Shown: piece after piece, positions 1 to 9,986 of the stretch | How the letters are laid out: each line of letters opens with the position of its first letter | How positions within the stretch are numbered: position 1 is the stretch's first letter | Notes under the pieces: generated by a model | What the model saw: only the letters and a program-made list of their open reading frames with translations | Databases searched by the model: none | Told to the model about the DNA's origin: nothing | Source: Flammeovirgaceae bacterium UBA2338 | GTDB lineage: Bacteria; Bacteroidota; Bacteroidia; Cytophagales; Cyclobacteriaceae | Direction: 5' to 3' | Assembly: GCA_002344795.1 (NCBI GenBank) | Contig: DDUM01000054.1 | Span: 1 to 64,000, forward strand | DNA length: 64,000 bases | Program-made: the position numbers and the translations under genes

Positions 1-119
1 AACGCTAAATAAAAAGCATTGATATCGTGTTTCTCACCTGACTTAGAAATTAAAATTTGATTTGAAATTAAAAGACTTGGTCAAAAAAAATACTTTAATT
101 TGATCTCAAGCCTTTTCTT

Positions 120-2282
120 ATGTATTTCAATCTAACCGCTATAGCCTTAATAGTAAGCCTGCATGTGGCTATGGGTCAAAGCAATCGCAAGTACATAACG
201 AATTATGACCCTGAAATCAATCGATCTGGTGATGCTGTTTATGCTGTGACAATTGATGCGGAAGGCCTACTTTATTTTGCAACTTCAAAGGGGGTGCTAA
301 TTTATGACGGAGAAAAATGGCAAATGTTTTCCTCTGAAAACTTAGTAGAGATACGAAGTGTAGAATATGATTTACGAACTGACCGGGTATACGTGGGGGG
401 CACAGGTACTTTTGGGTACCTTGAAAAAGATCCTGAATTCAGATATAAGTATGTTTCTCTTTCAGAGGCTGTCAAATTAAAATATCCATTCAAATCTGTT
501 TGGCAAATCTTCCTTAATCAGGATAAGGTAATGTTTCAATCCTCAGAGGGATTTTTCTCATATGTAAGTGATTCAGTCAATTTTATAAAAATTAAGGATG
601 CTTTTATTTATAAAGTTGAAGACCGTATTTATGTCTCTCAAACCGGTGGATCTTTGTTTGAAATGCGGCAAGATTCACTTTATGCTATTTGGAATGAAAT
701 CATTCCAAAGGATGAAGTGGCCTTTAACGTGATGAAGTGGAAGGAGAATCAACATTTAATTTTCTTTATTGGAATTGGGATATTTCACCGGGATCTGAAC
801 ACTAATAAGATTGTTCCCTTCCAGCACCCCTGGTCAGATTTAGTAAAGAAGTACAGGTATTACTATGGTACAATGGTTAATGATAGTTTATTTGCAATAG
901 CTACCTGGGATGATGGCATTATTCTCACGGATCTAAATGGGAAAATTATTGAAAGATGGAATACAGGAAACGGATTAAACTCTGATGGCACCTATGAAAT
1001 GGTGGTAGACAACTTTGGGAAATTGTGGCTCGCCACAGAATACGGAATTTCTACCATAGATTTAAATGAGGTAATACCTAACCATGTGCCCAAACCTTTG
1101 TCAGGCCCCAAAAGTAAGGTGGTGTCTATGATTACGAATCATGACATGACCACTTACACAACCAGTTCCGAGGATACTTTAAGGATCAATCGAAGACCGG
1201 ACTACCTCAGATTGGATTTTACTACACCCGGCTTCTCCTATTTTGGAGATAGCACCTATCAGTATATGTTGGAAGGATATGATTCTGATTGGACTACAAT
1301 TCGAGGAAAAAATTTTGCATCGTATGAGCGAATACCCAATGGAAAGTACATGTTCAGAGTTAAAAGTGTATGGCCTGATGGCAGTTCAGAAGTTGGTTCG
1401 TTGTCAATAATCGTCAATGAGCCCTGGTATACTATATTTTTTGGGACAGCCGGATATATTCTTGCTGCTCTTTTTATGGTTATAACAATAGGGCTTCTCG
1501 TAATGAGGAATTATAGACATCGACAAAGACTTCTGACTAAGTTAGTAGATGAAAAAACAAAGGAAATTGAAAGACATGAGCAGGAGTTGATCATTAGCAA
1601 TAAAAATCTAATGGAAACCAATGAAGAATTGGACACATTTCTTTATCGTTCATCTCATGATTTGGTATCTCCAGTGAAATCCATAAAGGGATTGATAAAT
1701 TTATTAAAGATATCAAAGGAGAATCAAGATGAGTATATGCCAATGCTGGAGGATAGAATTTGCAAACTTGAGGAATTGTTACTTGAGATCAATGGATACG
1801 TTAAACATAGCAAGAGCCACTCTATTATAGAATCCTTTAATTTAGAAGAATTGGTTAATGATGTGTGGTCCGAATTGGAATTTATGGAGGGTGCTTTTCA
1901 GTTGAAATTCATTAACGGAATTGATGGTACCTTAGAATTTACTTCTGACCGTGAAGGATGGAGAGCCATTATGTCTAATCTACTATCAAATGCAATAAAG
2001 TATCATGATTTGAGAAAACAGGAACCGTTCATAAGGGTAGGTGCTTTGTATCACAACGGAAAAATTGAATTAGACGTGGAAGACAACGGCCAGGGAGTTC
2101 CTTCTGAACTACAAGGCCGATTGTTCGAAATGTTTTATCGTGCCCATGAAATCTCAACTGGTTCCGGACTTGGACTTTTCCTTGTTAAAAAGATGGTTAA
2201 TAAACTGAATGGAGAGATTGTAATTGAGTCTACCCATGGCCAGGGCACTAAAGTAAGGATCACTGTTCCGTGGTCAGCTTGA
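120..2282 (+). CDS. Sensor histidine kinase with propeller-type sensor and Y_Y_Y domain
   Basis: A membrane sensor kinase of 720 aa. A signal peptide (residues 1-19) is followed by about 300 residues of propeller-like repeats; the block reading KLWLATEYGISTIDLN near 300 is typical of the two-component regulator propeller. A Y_Y_Y domain (about 360-430) precedes one membrane helix (about 438-462) and a short coiled coil. The cytoplasmic part holds a HisKA H-box (SSHDLVSPVKS, His near 513) and an ATPase domain with N-box NLLSNAIKYHD (about 619), G1 DNGQGVP (about 655) and G2 GSGLGLFL (about 681). Unlike hybrid two-component systems of this group it has no receiver or DNA-binding domain, so it needs a separate partner, and none is encoded nearby. 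The periplasmic ligand is unknown; in relatives it is often a glycan. Confidence 0.9.
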   Translation: MYFNLTAIALIVSLHVAMGQSNRKYITNYDPEINRSGDAVYAVTIDAEGLLYFATSKGVLIYDGEKWQMFSSENLVEIRSVEYDLRTDRVYVGGTGTFGYLEKDPEFRYKYVSLSEAVKLKYPFKSVWQIFLNQDKVMFQSSEGFFSYVSDSVNFIKIKDAFIYKVEDRIYVSQTGGSLFEMRQDSLYAIWNEIIPKDEVAFNVMKWKENQHLIFFIGIGIFHRDLNTNKIVPFQHPWSDLVKKYRYYYGTMVNDSLFAIATWDDGIILTDLNGKIIERWNTGNGLNSDGTYEMVVDNFGKLWLATEYGISTIDLNEVIPNHVPKPLSGPKSKVVSMITNHDMTTYTTSSEDTLRINRRPDYLRLDFTTPGFSYFGDSTYQYMLEGYDSDWTTIRGKNFASYERIPNGKYMFRVKSVWPDGSSEVGSLSIIVNEPWYTIFFGTAGYILAALFMVITIGLLVMRNYRHRQRLLTKLVDEKTKEIERHEQELIISNKNLMETNEELDTFLYRSSHDLVSPVKSIKGLINLLKISKENQDEYMPMLEDRICKLEELLLEINGYVKHSKSHSIIESFNLEELVNDVWSELEFMEGAFQLKFINGIDGTLEFTSDREGWRAIMSNLLSNAIKYHDLRKQEPFIRVGALYHNGKIELDVEDNGQGVPSELQGRLFEMFYRAHEISTGSGLGLFLVKKMVNKLNGEIVIESTHGQGTKVRITVPWSA

Positions 2283-2891
2283 GCATTGGTGGGTTTTGAG
2301 TTGATTTCTTTTGAATTTTGACGGTTAATATAGTTTTCAAAGGCCTCACTCCCCCAGACATCCATCCTGACAATAACGGAATAACAAAGCAGAAGTAGCT
2401 CAAGCCTTAATGGATTTAAGGAGGAGGTGCTCTGAGATCAATGTGCCAACATTCCCTAAAATGGATATAAAGTGGACACAGCGGAGCAGAAGTTCGAATG
2501 TCATATACTAAGGGTCACGCATAATGATTACTTGATAAGATAAAGTAAGTCACAATATTTTTTGAAACAATCAATTATTCCTATTTGAACTATCGAGGTG
2601 TGCTACCATCTGCCTCCCATTAATTACTGATTATCGGATACCAATATAAATTTAATTTGAAATGAATCATCTTGGGGGAGTACTAAGGTAAGTGTATAAA
2701 AATTTCGACTCTGATTAATTTGAAAGGAATAATTATGTACCCCAACTTTAGTGAATTGTATAATCTAAGTAGCTCAAATTTATTCCAATTTTAGTTTGGG
2801 GACTAATAATAAAGTACTTTAGATAACGTTGTTTAAAAAGCCATAAAAAAACTTAAGCGTTTCCAATATTATCATCTAAACCAATTCCGTC
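2283..2891. other. Gene-poor intergenic stretch
   Basis: About 600 bases between the sensor kinase and the 28-codon mini-ORF. Every frame is broken by frequent stops. I see no tRNA, no clear terminator and no convincing long inverted repeat. The stretch could hold a decayed gene or a small RNA, but nothing in it supports a call. Confidence 0.5.
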
Positions 2892-2978
2892 ATGACATTA
2901 AAAATGAGATTTACCCTTATTTTAAAATTAGCAGTCCTTGGAGCAATTATAATGCTAACTGTGTGGTGGCTGGCTTGA
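2892..2978 (+). CDS. Possible 28-aa single-pass membrane mini-protein
   Basis: A 28-codon ATG frame with a short cationic start (MTLKMRF) followed by an unbroken hydrophobic helix to the C-terminus (ending VWWLA). It lies alone in a 768-base gap. I see no strong ribosome binding site, which is normal in Bacteroidota, and no clear promoter. The composition fits small membrane proteins or toxin-like peptides, but a frame this short can arise by chance. No homology can be claimed from sequence alone. Confidence 0.3.
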   Translation: MTLKMRFTLILKLAVLGAIIMLTVWWLA

Positions 2979-3050
2979 AATCATCAAGATAGGTTATGGG
3001 TTATAACTTAGTGATTTGACTTCAATTCTTCGGTGCCGAGTTGCAACCAA

Positions 3051-5486
3051 CTAACGATCCATATCTACTTTCTTATCACCACCAACAGATCCTTTCGCAT
3101 TCTTTACATACTTTTCCAGCCAATTGTCCATTTCCCATAGCATATGGAGTAACGATTCTTTGGCGCGATAACCATGACTTTCATAAGGCAATTTTACAAA
3201 TCGTGCGGTACCTCCGTGGCCTTTGATTGCATTGTAAAAACGCTCACTTTGTATAGGAAATGTACCGCTGTTATTGTCCGCTTCACCGTGTATTAATAGA
3301 ATGGGCTCATTTACTTTATTGGCATAGGAGAAGGGTGACATCTCATAATAAATCTCAGGAGCTTCCCAGTAAGTTCTTTCTTCAGATTGAAATCCAAAAG
3401 GAGTGAGTGTACGATTGTAGGCACCACTTCGCGCAATACCCGCTTTAAATAAATCAGAATGGGCTAAAAGATTGGCTGTCATAAACGCTCCGTAGGAGTG
3501 ACCACCAATTCCAACACGATTGGAGTCGACAATATTCAAATTCGCGGTATAGTCTATTACTGCTTTTGCACTGGACACCAGTTGTGAAATGTAAGTGTCA
3601 TTGGGCTCGGTATCTCCTTCACCAATAATAGGCATAGCAGCATCATCGAGAACAGCATAACCGCGTGTAACCCAGAATAACACACCGCCTGCATTTATTC
3701 TTGTAAAAGTATAGGGCGACCCTGTGACCTGTCCTGCTGCTTCAGCCGATTTAAATTCACGAGGATAAGCCCAAACGATAGCTGGTAGTGGGCCATCCTC
3801 TTTTTTATATCCTGGAGGTAGATACATATCCACAGTGAGATCAACTCCATCTGCACGTTTGTAATGGAGTACTTCCTTTTTTACATCTTTTAACTGTGGA
3901 TAGGGATGTGGGAACTGGGTAAGCTGTGTAAGTTCATTCACACCCCTGGTACGGATAAAATAGTTGGGAGGCTCGCTTTGAGATTCTCTGGAGGTAACAA
4001 ATGATACCTTTTTATCATCCAACACATTGACCACTCGCTCATAATAAGGAGAGGCAGATTGCCAGAGTCTTTCTTTATTTCCAGTAGCTAAATTCATCTT
4101 ATCAAGGAAAGGTTTGTCTCCTTCAGGCGAAGCCCCTCGCCCATTTAATAGCACTGAATTATCCGGTGAAATCTGTACGGTACTTTGGCTATATTGATTA
4201 AACGTTGTAATGAAACTTCCAGGATCATTGTAGCGGTCTTCCGTGGAACGATCAAAAATGACTTTTTTTGATTTTGACATCGGGTTTAATTGGTAGACCC
4301 GAAGTTTCCGATCACTCCTCCATGATTCATAGATAAAAGCAACATCCTCTTTTGCCCACTGTACACCCGCATACCGAAGGGGCAGACTGATGATTTCCCT
4401 TGCACTTCCAGTAAACGGAGCGCTTAGTTGATAAACCTTATCACGAATAGTAGCTTCCGTTTTCGGATTACCACCATCCTGCGCTTCTACCCAATAGATT
4501 GTGGCTGCCTGATCGCTCCTCCATCCATGATTACGAGGACCTGTTTGTGTGGCGTTAAAACCGTTGGGAATGTTATCGGTTAGGGGTATATCAATGACAT
4601 CTTTAATTAGTTTTCCATTGAGGTCTATAATTTTAATTTTTTGTGGAAACCGATAATAGGGAACGAGGTAGGAGTAGGGCTTGTGAATGTTTTCAAGCAT
4701 AATCATTTTTCCATCTGGAGATGGTGTGGCTGAAAGGTACAATGCCTTCGGGGCAATTGTTTTTTCTTCACCACCAATTGTTTTGATCACAATTTCAGAA
4801 GCACCATAATAATCAAACAATTCTTCATCATAAGGATTCTCTAATAAATCCTGATAAGTGCGCGAGGGAGCCTGTTTGCCCAGGTTTTCTTCTATCACCG
4901 GACCACTGGGTACGCGTGATTTTTCGGTTAAGGGTTTTAGATCAGCAGGTACCGCTGTAAAAAGTACATGTTCAGAATCGGAAAGCCAGTGGAATGAATC
5001 AGAAAAAACATTATTTATTTTTCGCTCTGTAATTTTAGAAGCCCTTTTTGTATCCATGTCTACCATCCACAATTCAATCCGGTTGTTGTAGTTTTGTAAG
5101 AAAGCCAGCTTTTTACTATCGGGTGAGAAATTATAATCACTAATCAGCAAGGGACTGGGCAGATTAGAAATTTCATAATCTTTTTTATCTCCCAGTGACT
5201 TGAATTTTAATCCAATAAGATAAGCTCCGCGGCTTCTGCCAAAGTTTTCCGGGTTGATCCGTAGCCCGGCAATGCGGAGCTCTGGACGCGACAATTCTTC
5301 TATACTTGGATAATCGGAACGATCAAGGAGTACCATCCAATGGTTGTCTGGTGAAAAAGCAACAGTTGGAGTTAATGGCGCTTCAAGTAAATCAGCTATT
5401 TCTGCAACAGGACGTTGATAACCGATATTGAGCTGGGCACTTACCTGATAGGAAAAGAATACCAACAGGATGAATAATTTTCTCAT
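3051..5486 (-). CDS. Secreted S9 family prolyl-oligopeptidase-type peptidase
   Basis: A secreted serine peptidase of 811 aa. The signal peptide MRKLFILLVFFSYQVSAQ is followed by a long beta-propeller-like region and a C-terminal alpha/beta-hydrolase domain. The nucleophile motif is GGHSYGAF (Ser about 663); the acid is probably in HGEADNN (about 734) and the His in YESHGYR (about 770). The overall form, with a duplicated-looking PROLINE-free propeller and GHSYGAF, resembles the glutamyl-endopeptidase-like S9 group (S9C/S9D). It is followed directly downstream of a second, unrelated-length S9 enzyme on the same strand (93-base gap), so the two may be co-transcribed. The expected role is extracellular or periplasmic peptide hydrolysis. 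The short charged tail after the hydrolase domain is not a recognisable sorting signal. Confidence 0.9.
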   Translation of the reverse strand: MRKLFILLVFFSYQVSAQLNIGYQRPVAEIADLLEAPLTPTVAFSPDNHWMVLLDRSDYPSIEELSRPELRIAGLRINPENFGRSRGAYLIGLKFKSLGDKKDYEISNLPSPLLISDYNFSPDSKKLAFLQNYNNRIELWMVDMDTKRASKITERKINNVFSDSFHWLSDSEHVLFTAVPADLKPLTEKSRVPSGPVIEENLGKQAPSRTYQDLLENPYDEELFDYYGASEIVIKTIGGEEKTIAPKALYLSATPSPDGKMIMLENIHKPYSYLVPYYRFPQKIKIIDLNGKLIKDVIDIPLTDNIPNGFNATQTGPRNHGWRSDQAATIYWVEAQDGGNPKTEATIRDKVYQLSAPFTGSAREIISLPLRYAGVQWAKEDVAFIYESWRSDRKLRVYQLNPMSKSKKVIFDRSTEDRYNDPGSFITTFNQYSQSTVQISPDNSVLLNGRGASPEGDKPFLDKMNLATGNKERLWQSASPYYERVVNVLDDKKVSFVTSRESQSEPPNYFIRTRGVNELTQLTQFPHPYPQLKDVKKEVLHYKRADGVDLTVDMYLPPGYKKEDGPLPAIVWAYPREFKSAEAAGQVTGSPYTFTRINAGGVLFWVTRGYAVLDDAAMPIIGEGDTEPNDTYISQLVSSAKAVIDYTANLNIVDSNRVGIGGHSYGAFMTANLLAHSDLFKAGIARSGAYNRTLTPFGFQSEERTYWEAPEIYYEMSPFSYANKVNEPILLIHGEADNNSGTFPIQSERFYNAIKGHGGTARFVKLPYESHGYRAKESLLHMLWEMDNWLEKYVKNAKGSVGGDKKVDMDR

Positions 5487-5579
5487 GATAGTGGGATATA
5501 ATAAATGGGATAACCAGATTGTATATAACTATGTCGTAATTTATTTATGGTTAATAAACTAAAATACAAAATAAAATAA

Positions 5580-8387
5580 TTAGTAGCCTGTCTTTATTCC
5601 TTTCTCAATGGCTGGTATCCCTTCTTTCATCCAAAGCGGCTCTTCCGCACTTTTTAAATAGAAATCAAAAAATTGCTTCATGCGAATTTGAAAATCCATA
5701 CGATTTTCGCGTTTCACAGGCCAGTGGGGTTCTCCGTTATAATTGAGCATCCAAACTGGTTTATTGAGCCTTCTCATGGCCATGTACATTTCTATTCCTT
5801 GATACCAGGGCACTGCCGAGTCAGCATCATTGTGAAGAAGTAGCATTGGCGTCTCTATCTTATCAGCAAAGAATAAAGGTGAGTTTTCCAGGTAGAGCAG
5901 TGGCTTTTCCCAGAGCGTTCCCCCGATTCTACTTTGCGTATGTTCGTATTGGAACATCCTACTCATTCCACTTCCCCATCGTATACCACCATAGGCACTT
6001 GTCATATTTGCAACGATGGCTCCGGCTTCTGCAGCTTTAAACAAATTTGTACGTGTGACAAGGTATGCTGCCTGATAGCCACCCCAGCTGTGCCCTTGTA
6101 TACCTATGTTTTTTCTGTCAACAAAACCTTTGTCTATCAGACTTGTAACACCTGGCATTATACTGTTGTATGCACTCTCGCCCGGAAATCCAATTTTGTA
6201 AACAATGTCGGGAACGAAGACCAGGTAACCATCGCTTACATAGGTTGTTCTGTTGATGGTTGATCGAAGTGGGGTGGGAGGGGTGTAGTCATGAAGATTG
6301 CCACTATTTCTTTCATAGAAATAAACAATCATCGGGTATTTTTTATTGGGATCAAATCCTTCTGGCTTGTAAAGCAAACCTTCCAGTGGAACGTTATCTA
6401 ATGAATTCCATTTTACGAGGGATACATTACCCCAAAAATAATTTTTAGCTTGAGGATTGGCTTCACTCAGTTTTTTAATATTAGAAAATTTTGTGTCAGG
6501 GGCAGTCCACACATCGGGGAATTCTCTAAAACTTTCTCTGGTGAAGAGCAGCTGATCAGCAAGTTGAGCCTTCTTCACATTGCCAAACCGGAAGTCATCC
6601 ATAATTCGCTTTGTTAGCTTTTCATTCTTGAGTGAAAGCGTATAAAACCCTGAAGCTTTTGTAGTCTCATCAAAAGCAGAGAGGAGAAGTTCTTTGCTTG
6701 TATCGATATTCCGTTCTTCCTTGTCCAATTTTACATAGCGAAAAACAATCTTTTGTTGCCTTCCAATTTTAGTTAGGTTAATGGGTGGTTTGTTGCCTTG
6801 GGGATCAAAGGCCCACATGTCGTAACGATCGTAGGCAATGAACATGTCATCGTCAGTTGTCCATCCCGCTTCGCCATACCTTCCAGGATAGTCTGGGTGA
6901 TCATCCAATTCGTCAGCAAACGTTACATTCAGTCCGGCTGTCAGGTTTACTGTTTTTTCTGTCTTGATAGAGTAGGCAAACCATGCCGTGTCAGGCTCGC
7001 TGTACCAGTACACATAATTTGCTTTTGGTGACAGATTGGTATAACCCCTTATTTCATTAGCGATTTTCTTTTTGGATGCACTTTGCAGATCAAACAGGTA
7101 CAAATCTTGTGGCACGTTCCCCTCCCAGGTGATAGCTTTGAGGTAGGGTACATTGGTTTTTCCAAAAAGAATGTTGGAGTTACCTTCATCCCCTGTTTGC
7201 ACCTGAGGTACGGCCTCGTCTCCCAGTTGTGTCATCTTTTTATCGCTGAGGCTGATTGCTGCCAGATAAGACTTTTTCCTATCATCATCCAGACTCACAT
7301 TTTGCATGGGGTAGATATAGGCATCTTCACTGTGCCATACTTCAACACTCACAATTTCTTCCGGAAGCAACGTTGTATCCTGAACTACCGGTATTGGGGC
7401 TGTGCCAACAAAAAGCTTATCACCTTTTTTTGAAAAGAGTGGTGTATAATGTTGACTTAAAATCCAGTCTTTGGGAAAGTGGGTGCCAGTTGCCAGGTCA
7501 AACGATTGAGCCAATGCATCTCCTTTTTTCCAGTGATAAAGCTTAAAATGCCTGACTAATGCTTTGGTAGTATCGCTGTCTACAAGAAAGGCGCTTTGAT
7601 CACCACTTTCACTTATGGAAAGCCCTTTGTACTTGAATTTGGGATGGCCCTTATATAGGGGATTGAGTTTTTCATTTTGTAAATCGTACCAATATACCCC
7701 TGCTTCGAGTGAGGGTAGGTTTCCTGTTGTTGAGAAAAGTAACCCCTGACCAAACTTCGCAAATTGATATTCAGTCACAAAATCAAAAGAGGTTTCTTTA
7801 CCATCAGATAACTTTCTGAGGACAAGCGTGTAGCCGTTATCGTCATTGTTTTTTCTTAATTTTTTTGCCTTGTCACTTTCCAATTGGCCATCTGCTTTGG
7901 TCTTTTCTTCTTTCTTTGCTTCTAATTGGTATGCCACCCAGTCTCCTGCTTTCTCGGGTACCTTATAGGATTTGATGTTGGGGACTTTTTCTGTTTTTCT
8001 GGTTAGAAATGAATATATTCCAAGAGAGTCTTTGGGAAGTTCATCCTTCTTCTTCTTTTGCCTGCGAAGCTCCTTTACCAAATTTTGCTGAGGTTTTATT
8101 TTAAAAACGGCATACTTGCTGTCATAGGTAAGTGATATGTTGGCGGCACGATAAACAGAGTCTTGCGTACTGGTTTTAAGGTTGTAAAATATAATTTTCC
8201 CATCTCCATCCTGAGGATTGATGGTAAACGCAGCATGCTTGCCATCCGGGGTAAGTTCTTCATAGGTAATCTCCTTCCAGTTATCGTAAACGGTATGATC
8301 CAATGCTTTTTTAGGTGCGTTGGATGCTTTCTGGGCATAAGATATTGTGCTTAATACAAGTGAGGTAAGAAGAAAGAAATACTTCAT
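5580..8387 (-). CDS. Secreted S9 family peptidase (935 aa)
   Basis: A second large S9 serine peptidase. The signal peptide is MKYFFLLTSLVLSTISYAQ. An extended beta-propeller region of about 650 residues precedes the hydrolase domain, where GHSWGGYQ carries the nucleophile (Ser about 766), NDADSAVPW the acid (Asp about 854) and GEPHWPVK the histidine (about 885). GHSWGGY is characteristic of DPP IV/acylaminoacyl-peptidase-like S9 enzymes. At 935 residues it is longer than typical S9 peptidases; the extra length is in the N-terminal half, which has a Lys/Glu-rich insert around residues 105-175. A promoter-like element lies 23 bases upstream of the ATG. It precedes the 811-aa S9 gene on the same strand, suggesting a peptide-scavenging pair. 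Confidence 0.9.
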   Translation of the reverse strand: MKYFFLLTSLVLSTISYAQKASNAPKKALDHTVYDNWKEITYEELTPDGKHAAFTINPQDGDGKIIFYNLKTSTQDSVYRAANISLTYDSKYAVFKIKPQQNLVKELRRQKKKKDELPKDSLGIYSFLTRKTEKVPNIKSYKVPEKAGDWVAYQLEAKKEEKTKADGQLESDKAKKLRKNNDDNGYTLVLRKLSDGKETSFDFVTEYQFAKFGQGLLFSTTGNLPSLEAGVYWYDLQNEKLNPLYKGHPKFKYKGLSISESGDQSAFLVDSDTTKALVRHFKLYHWKKGDALAQSFDLATGTHFPKDWILSQHYTPLFSKKGDKLFVGTAPIPVVQDTTLLPEEIVSVEVWHSEDAYIYPMQNVSLDDDRKKSYLAAISLSDKKMTQLGDEAVPQVQTGDEGNSNILFGKTNVPYLKAITWEGNVPQDLYLFDLQSASKKKIANEIRGYTNLSPKANYVYWYSEPDTAWFAYSIKTEKTVNLTAGLNVTFADELDDHPDYPGRYGEAGWTTDDDMFIAYDRYDMWAFDPQGNKPPINLTKIGRQQKIVFRYVKLDKEERNIDTSKELLLSAFDETTKASGFYTLSLKNEKLTKRIMDDFRFGNVKKAQLADQLLFTRESFREFPDVWTAPDTKFSNIKKLSEANPQAKNYFWGNVSLVKWNSLDNVPLEGLLYKPEGFDPNKKYPMIVYFYERNSGNLHDYTPPTPLRSTINRTTYVSDGYLVFVPDIVYKIGFPGESAYNSIMPGVTSLIDKGFVDRKNIGIQGHSWGGYQAAYLVTRTNLFKAAEAGAIVANMTSAYGGIRWGSGMSRMFQYEHTQSRIGGTLWEKPLLYLENSPLFFADKIETPMLLLHNDADSAVPWYQGIEMYMAMRRLNKPVWMLNYNGEPHWPVKRENRMDFQIRMKQFFDFYLKSAEEPLWMKEGIPAIEKGIKTGY

Positions 8388-8409
8388 AGGATTTTAGTAG
8401 TTAAGAAAG

Positions 8410-8439
8410 TGAAGATACTATGTGAGCAGGTAGAATCAA
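8410..8439 (-). promoter_or_regulatory. Promoter-like element for the 935-aa S9 peptidase
   Basis: On the minus strand TTG (8439-8437) is followed by exactly 19 bases and TATCTTCA (8417-8410). This agrees with the known Bacteroidota promoter TTTG-N19-TAnnTTTG except for two bases of the -7 box, and it sits 23 bases upstream of the start codon. Seen directly: motif and spacing. Inferred: promoter activity. Confidence 0.5.
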
Positions 8440-8602
8440 GGGAAAATGTTGATAAATAAGAGGCTGATGTCCTGTTGGTGCCACTTAATTGATGCTATTT
8501 TTGGGTTATGAAGCGAGCGTATTTTTTATGATATTTTTGTGCTAAATGAACGTGACTTTTCGTTAACCTTGAATTAGACTGTATAATCTCGAATAATTGC
8601 AT

Positions 8603-9418
8603 ATGAAGATAAGTGTGATAATACTGTTTGTACTTTCCATGATAGCATGTGAAAGTGATAGGAGTAGCTATAGCCCGGAAGCTTCCCATGCAAAGATGGG
8701 GTTGATGGAAGTGCCTGATGAGGAAATGATTGAGATTCCTGTTACTAAGCAGTTGGCACCGCAAGGTGAACAAACTATGGATAGGAAACTGATCAAAGAA
8801 GGCGCTATGAGTTTTCAGTGTGAAGACGTGGTGAAGACTAAGGCAGAAGTGGATAAAATCATTAAGGAATTAGGTGCTTATTCGTCCAGTGAGGGCCAGG
8901 ATAGTTATGGGAGAAATCTAAACTTCCACCAAACCATCCGTGTACCAGCAGAAAAATTTGATGTTTTAATTCAGGGTTTGGAAGCGCTGGCGATTAAGGT
9001 GGAGAGCAAAGACATCAACACCCGTGATGTGACTGAGGAATTTATTGATCTGGAAACCCGACTTAAAACTAAGAAGGAACTAGAATCTCGTTATCTGGAG
9101 ATTTTGAAGCAGGCACGTACCGTAGAGGACGTATTGTCAGTAGAGAGGGAATTAGGAAATGTGCGATCGGAGGTTGAATCTATGGAAGGAAGGCTAAACT
9201 ACATCAAGAATAAAGTTTCTTTCAGCACGCTCAATGTCAACTACTATCAGTTAATTGACTCAGACTTTGGGTTCAGCTCAAAATTTATAGCATCATTCAG
9301 TAATGGCTGGGAAAACCTGCTGTCATTTTTAATTGGTATTATGAATTTGTGGCCATTTGTTCTTTTAATAAGCGGGGGCATATGGCTGTTTATTCGTTGG
9401 AGAAAAAAGAAGGCTTAG
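8603..9418 (+). CDS. DUF4349 domain lipoprotein
   Basis: A 271-aa protein starting at the ATG of MKISVIILFVLSMIACES; a TTG two codons earlier is less likely. The lipobox SMIAC marks it as a lipoprotein. The body matches the DUF4349 layout: the beta-strand segment from MDRKLIKEGAMSFQCEDV on, a coiled-coil with paired heptads (about residues 140-200, RLKTKKELESRYLEIL), and a C-terminal membrane helix (about 243-264) followed by RWRKKKA. It is therefore anchored at both ends. The function of DUF4349 is unknown. It stands alone, with S9 peptidases upstream on the other strand and a convergent gene downstream. Confidence 0.8.
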   Translation: MKISVIILFVLSMIACESDRSSYSPEASHAKMGLMEVPDEEMIEIPVTKQLAPQGEQTMDRKLIKEGAMSFQCEDVVKTKAEVDKIIKELGAYSSSEGQDSYGRNLNFHQTIRVPAEKFDVLIQGLEALAIKVESKDINTRDVTEEFIDLETRLKTKKELESRYLEILKQARTVEDVLSVERELGNVRSEVESMEGRLNYIKNKVSFSTLNVNYYQLIDSDFGFSSKFIASFSNGWENLLSFLIGIMNLWPFVLLISGGIWLFIRWRKKKA

Positions 9419-9536
9419 ATTGAGTGCATTGAACAACCATTGCCGTTCTATTATTATCGATAGCAGCAATGTATGGATTTGACTAACCGAATTAAGTAGA
9501 TTAAGATTTTTGAAGGGTATAAGGTAGATTTTAACC

Positions 9537-9944
9537 CTATTCGGCTGCGTCTTCACTGGTGTTTTCGTCCCCAGAATCAGACTCTTGTTCTACTTCTGTT
9601 TCATGCCTTGAAATATGCAGGATGAATTGTTTGTCCATCGAAAATTCATAGATGTATCCATCCATCAATTCAGATGCTTTTGGAGATTCAGAAAGCACAC
9701 TCAATAAGTCTTTCGCTACACCGGAACCTTTAATATTATTAACAGCCTTGCCCTGGTGGGCCTCTAAAGTAAACGCATATGCTTTTTCTTTTGGATTTAG
9801 CGCTTTAAACTCGTGTTTGAAAAACTTGTATTCCTGAGGACCTTCTTCAGCAGCAAGCATCAGTTGTAAAATTGCAGGACGGTACTTATGCCAAAGTGAT
9901 GCATACCCCTGATTTGACATGGAGCCGAAAAATTGAGTACTCAT
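9537..9944 (-). CDS. Conserved small protein downstream of rpoD, function unknown
   Basis: A 135-aa soluble protein starting MSTQFFGSMSNQGYASLWHK. It has no signal peptide or membrane segment. The C-terminal 25 residues are strongly acidic (about a dozen Asp and Glu). It lies 42 bases downstream of rpoD on the same strand, so it is probably on the same transcript. I do not recognise the family. Location and soluble character would allow a role linked to transcription or growth control, but that is only position-based. Confidence refers to its being a real gene: it has normal codon use, a clear ATG, and is in a compact setting. Confidence 0.7.
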   Translation of the reverse strand: MSTQFFGSMSNQGYASLWHKYRPAILQLMLAAEEGPQEYKFFKHEFKALNPKEKAYAFTLEAHQGKAVNNIKGSGVAKDLLSVLSESPKASELMDGYIYEFSMDKQFILHISRHETEVEQESDSGDENTSEDAAE

Positions 9945-9986
9945 TATTAGTGGGTGTTTAGTTAATTAGTATTTAAATCAAATTAC

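Noticed and set aside
2135..2365. 76-codon frame on the minus strand over the end of the sensor kinase gene.
   Set aside because: Mostly the reverse of the kinase ATPase domain; composition and motifs belong to the plus-strand gene.
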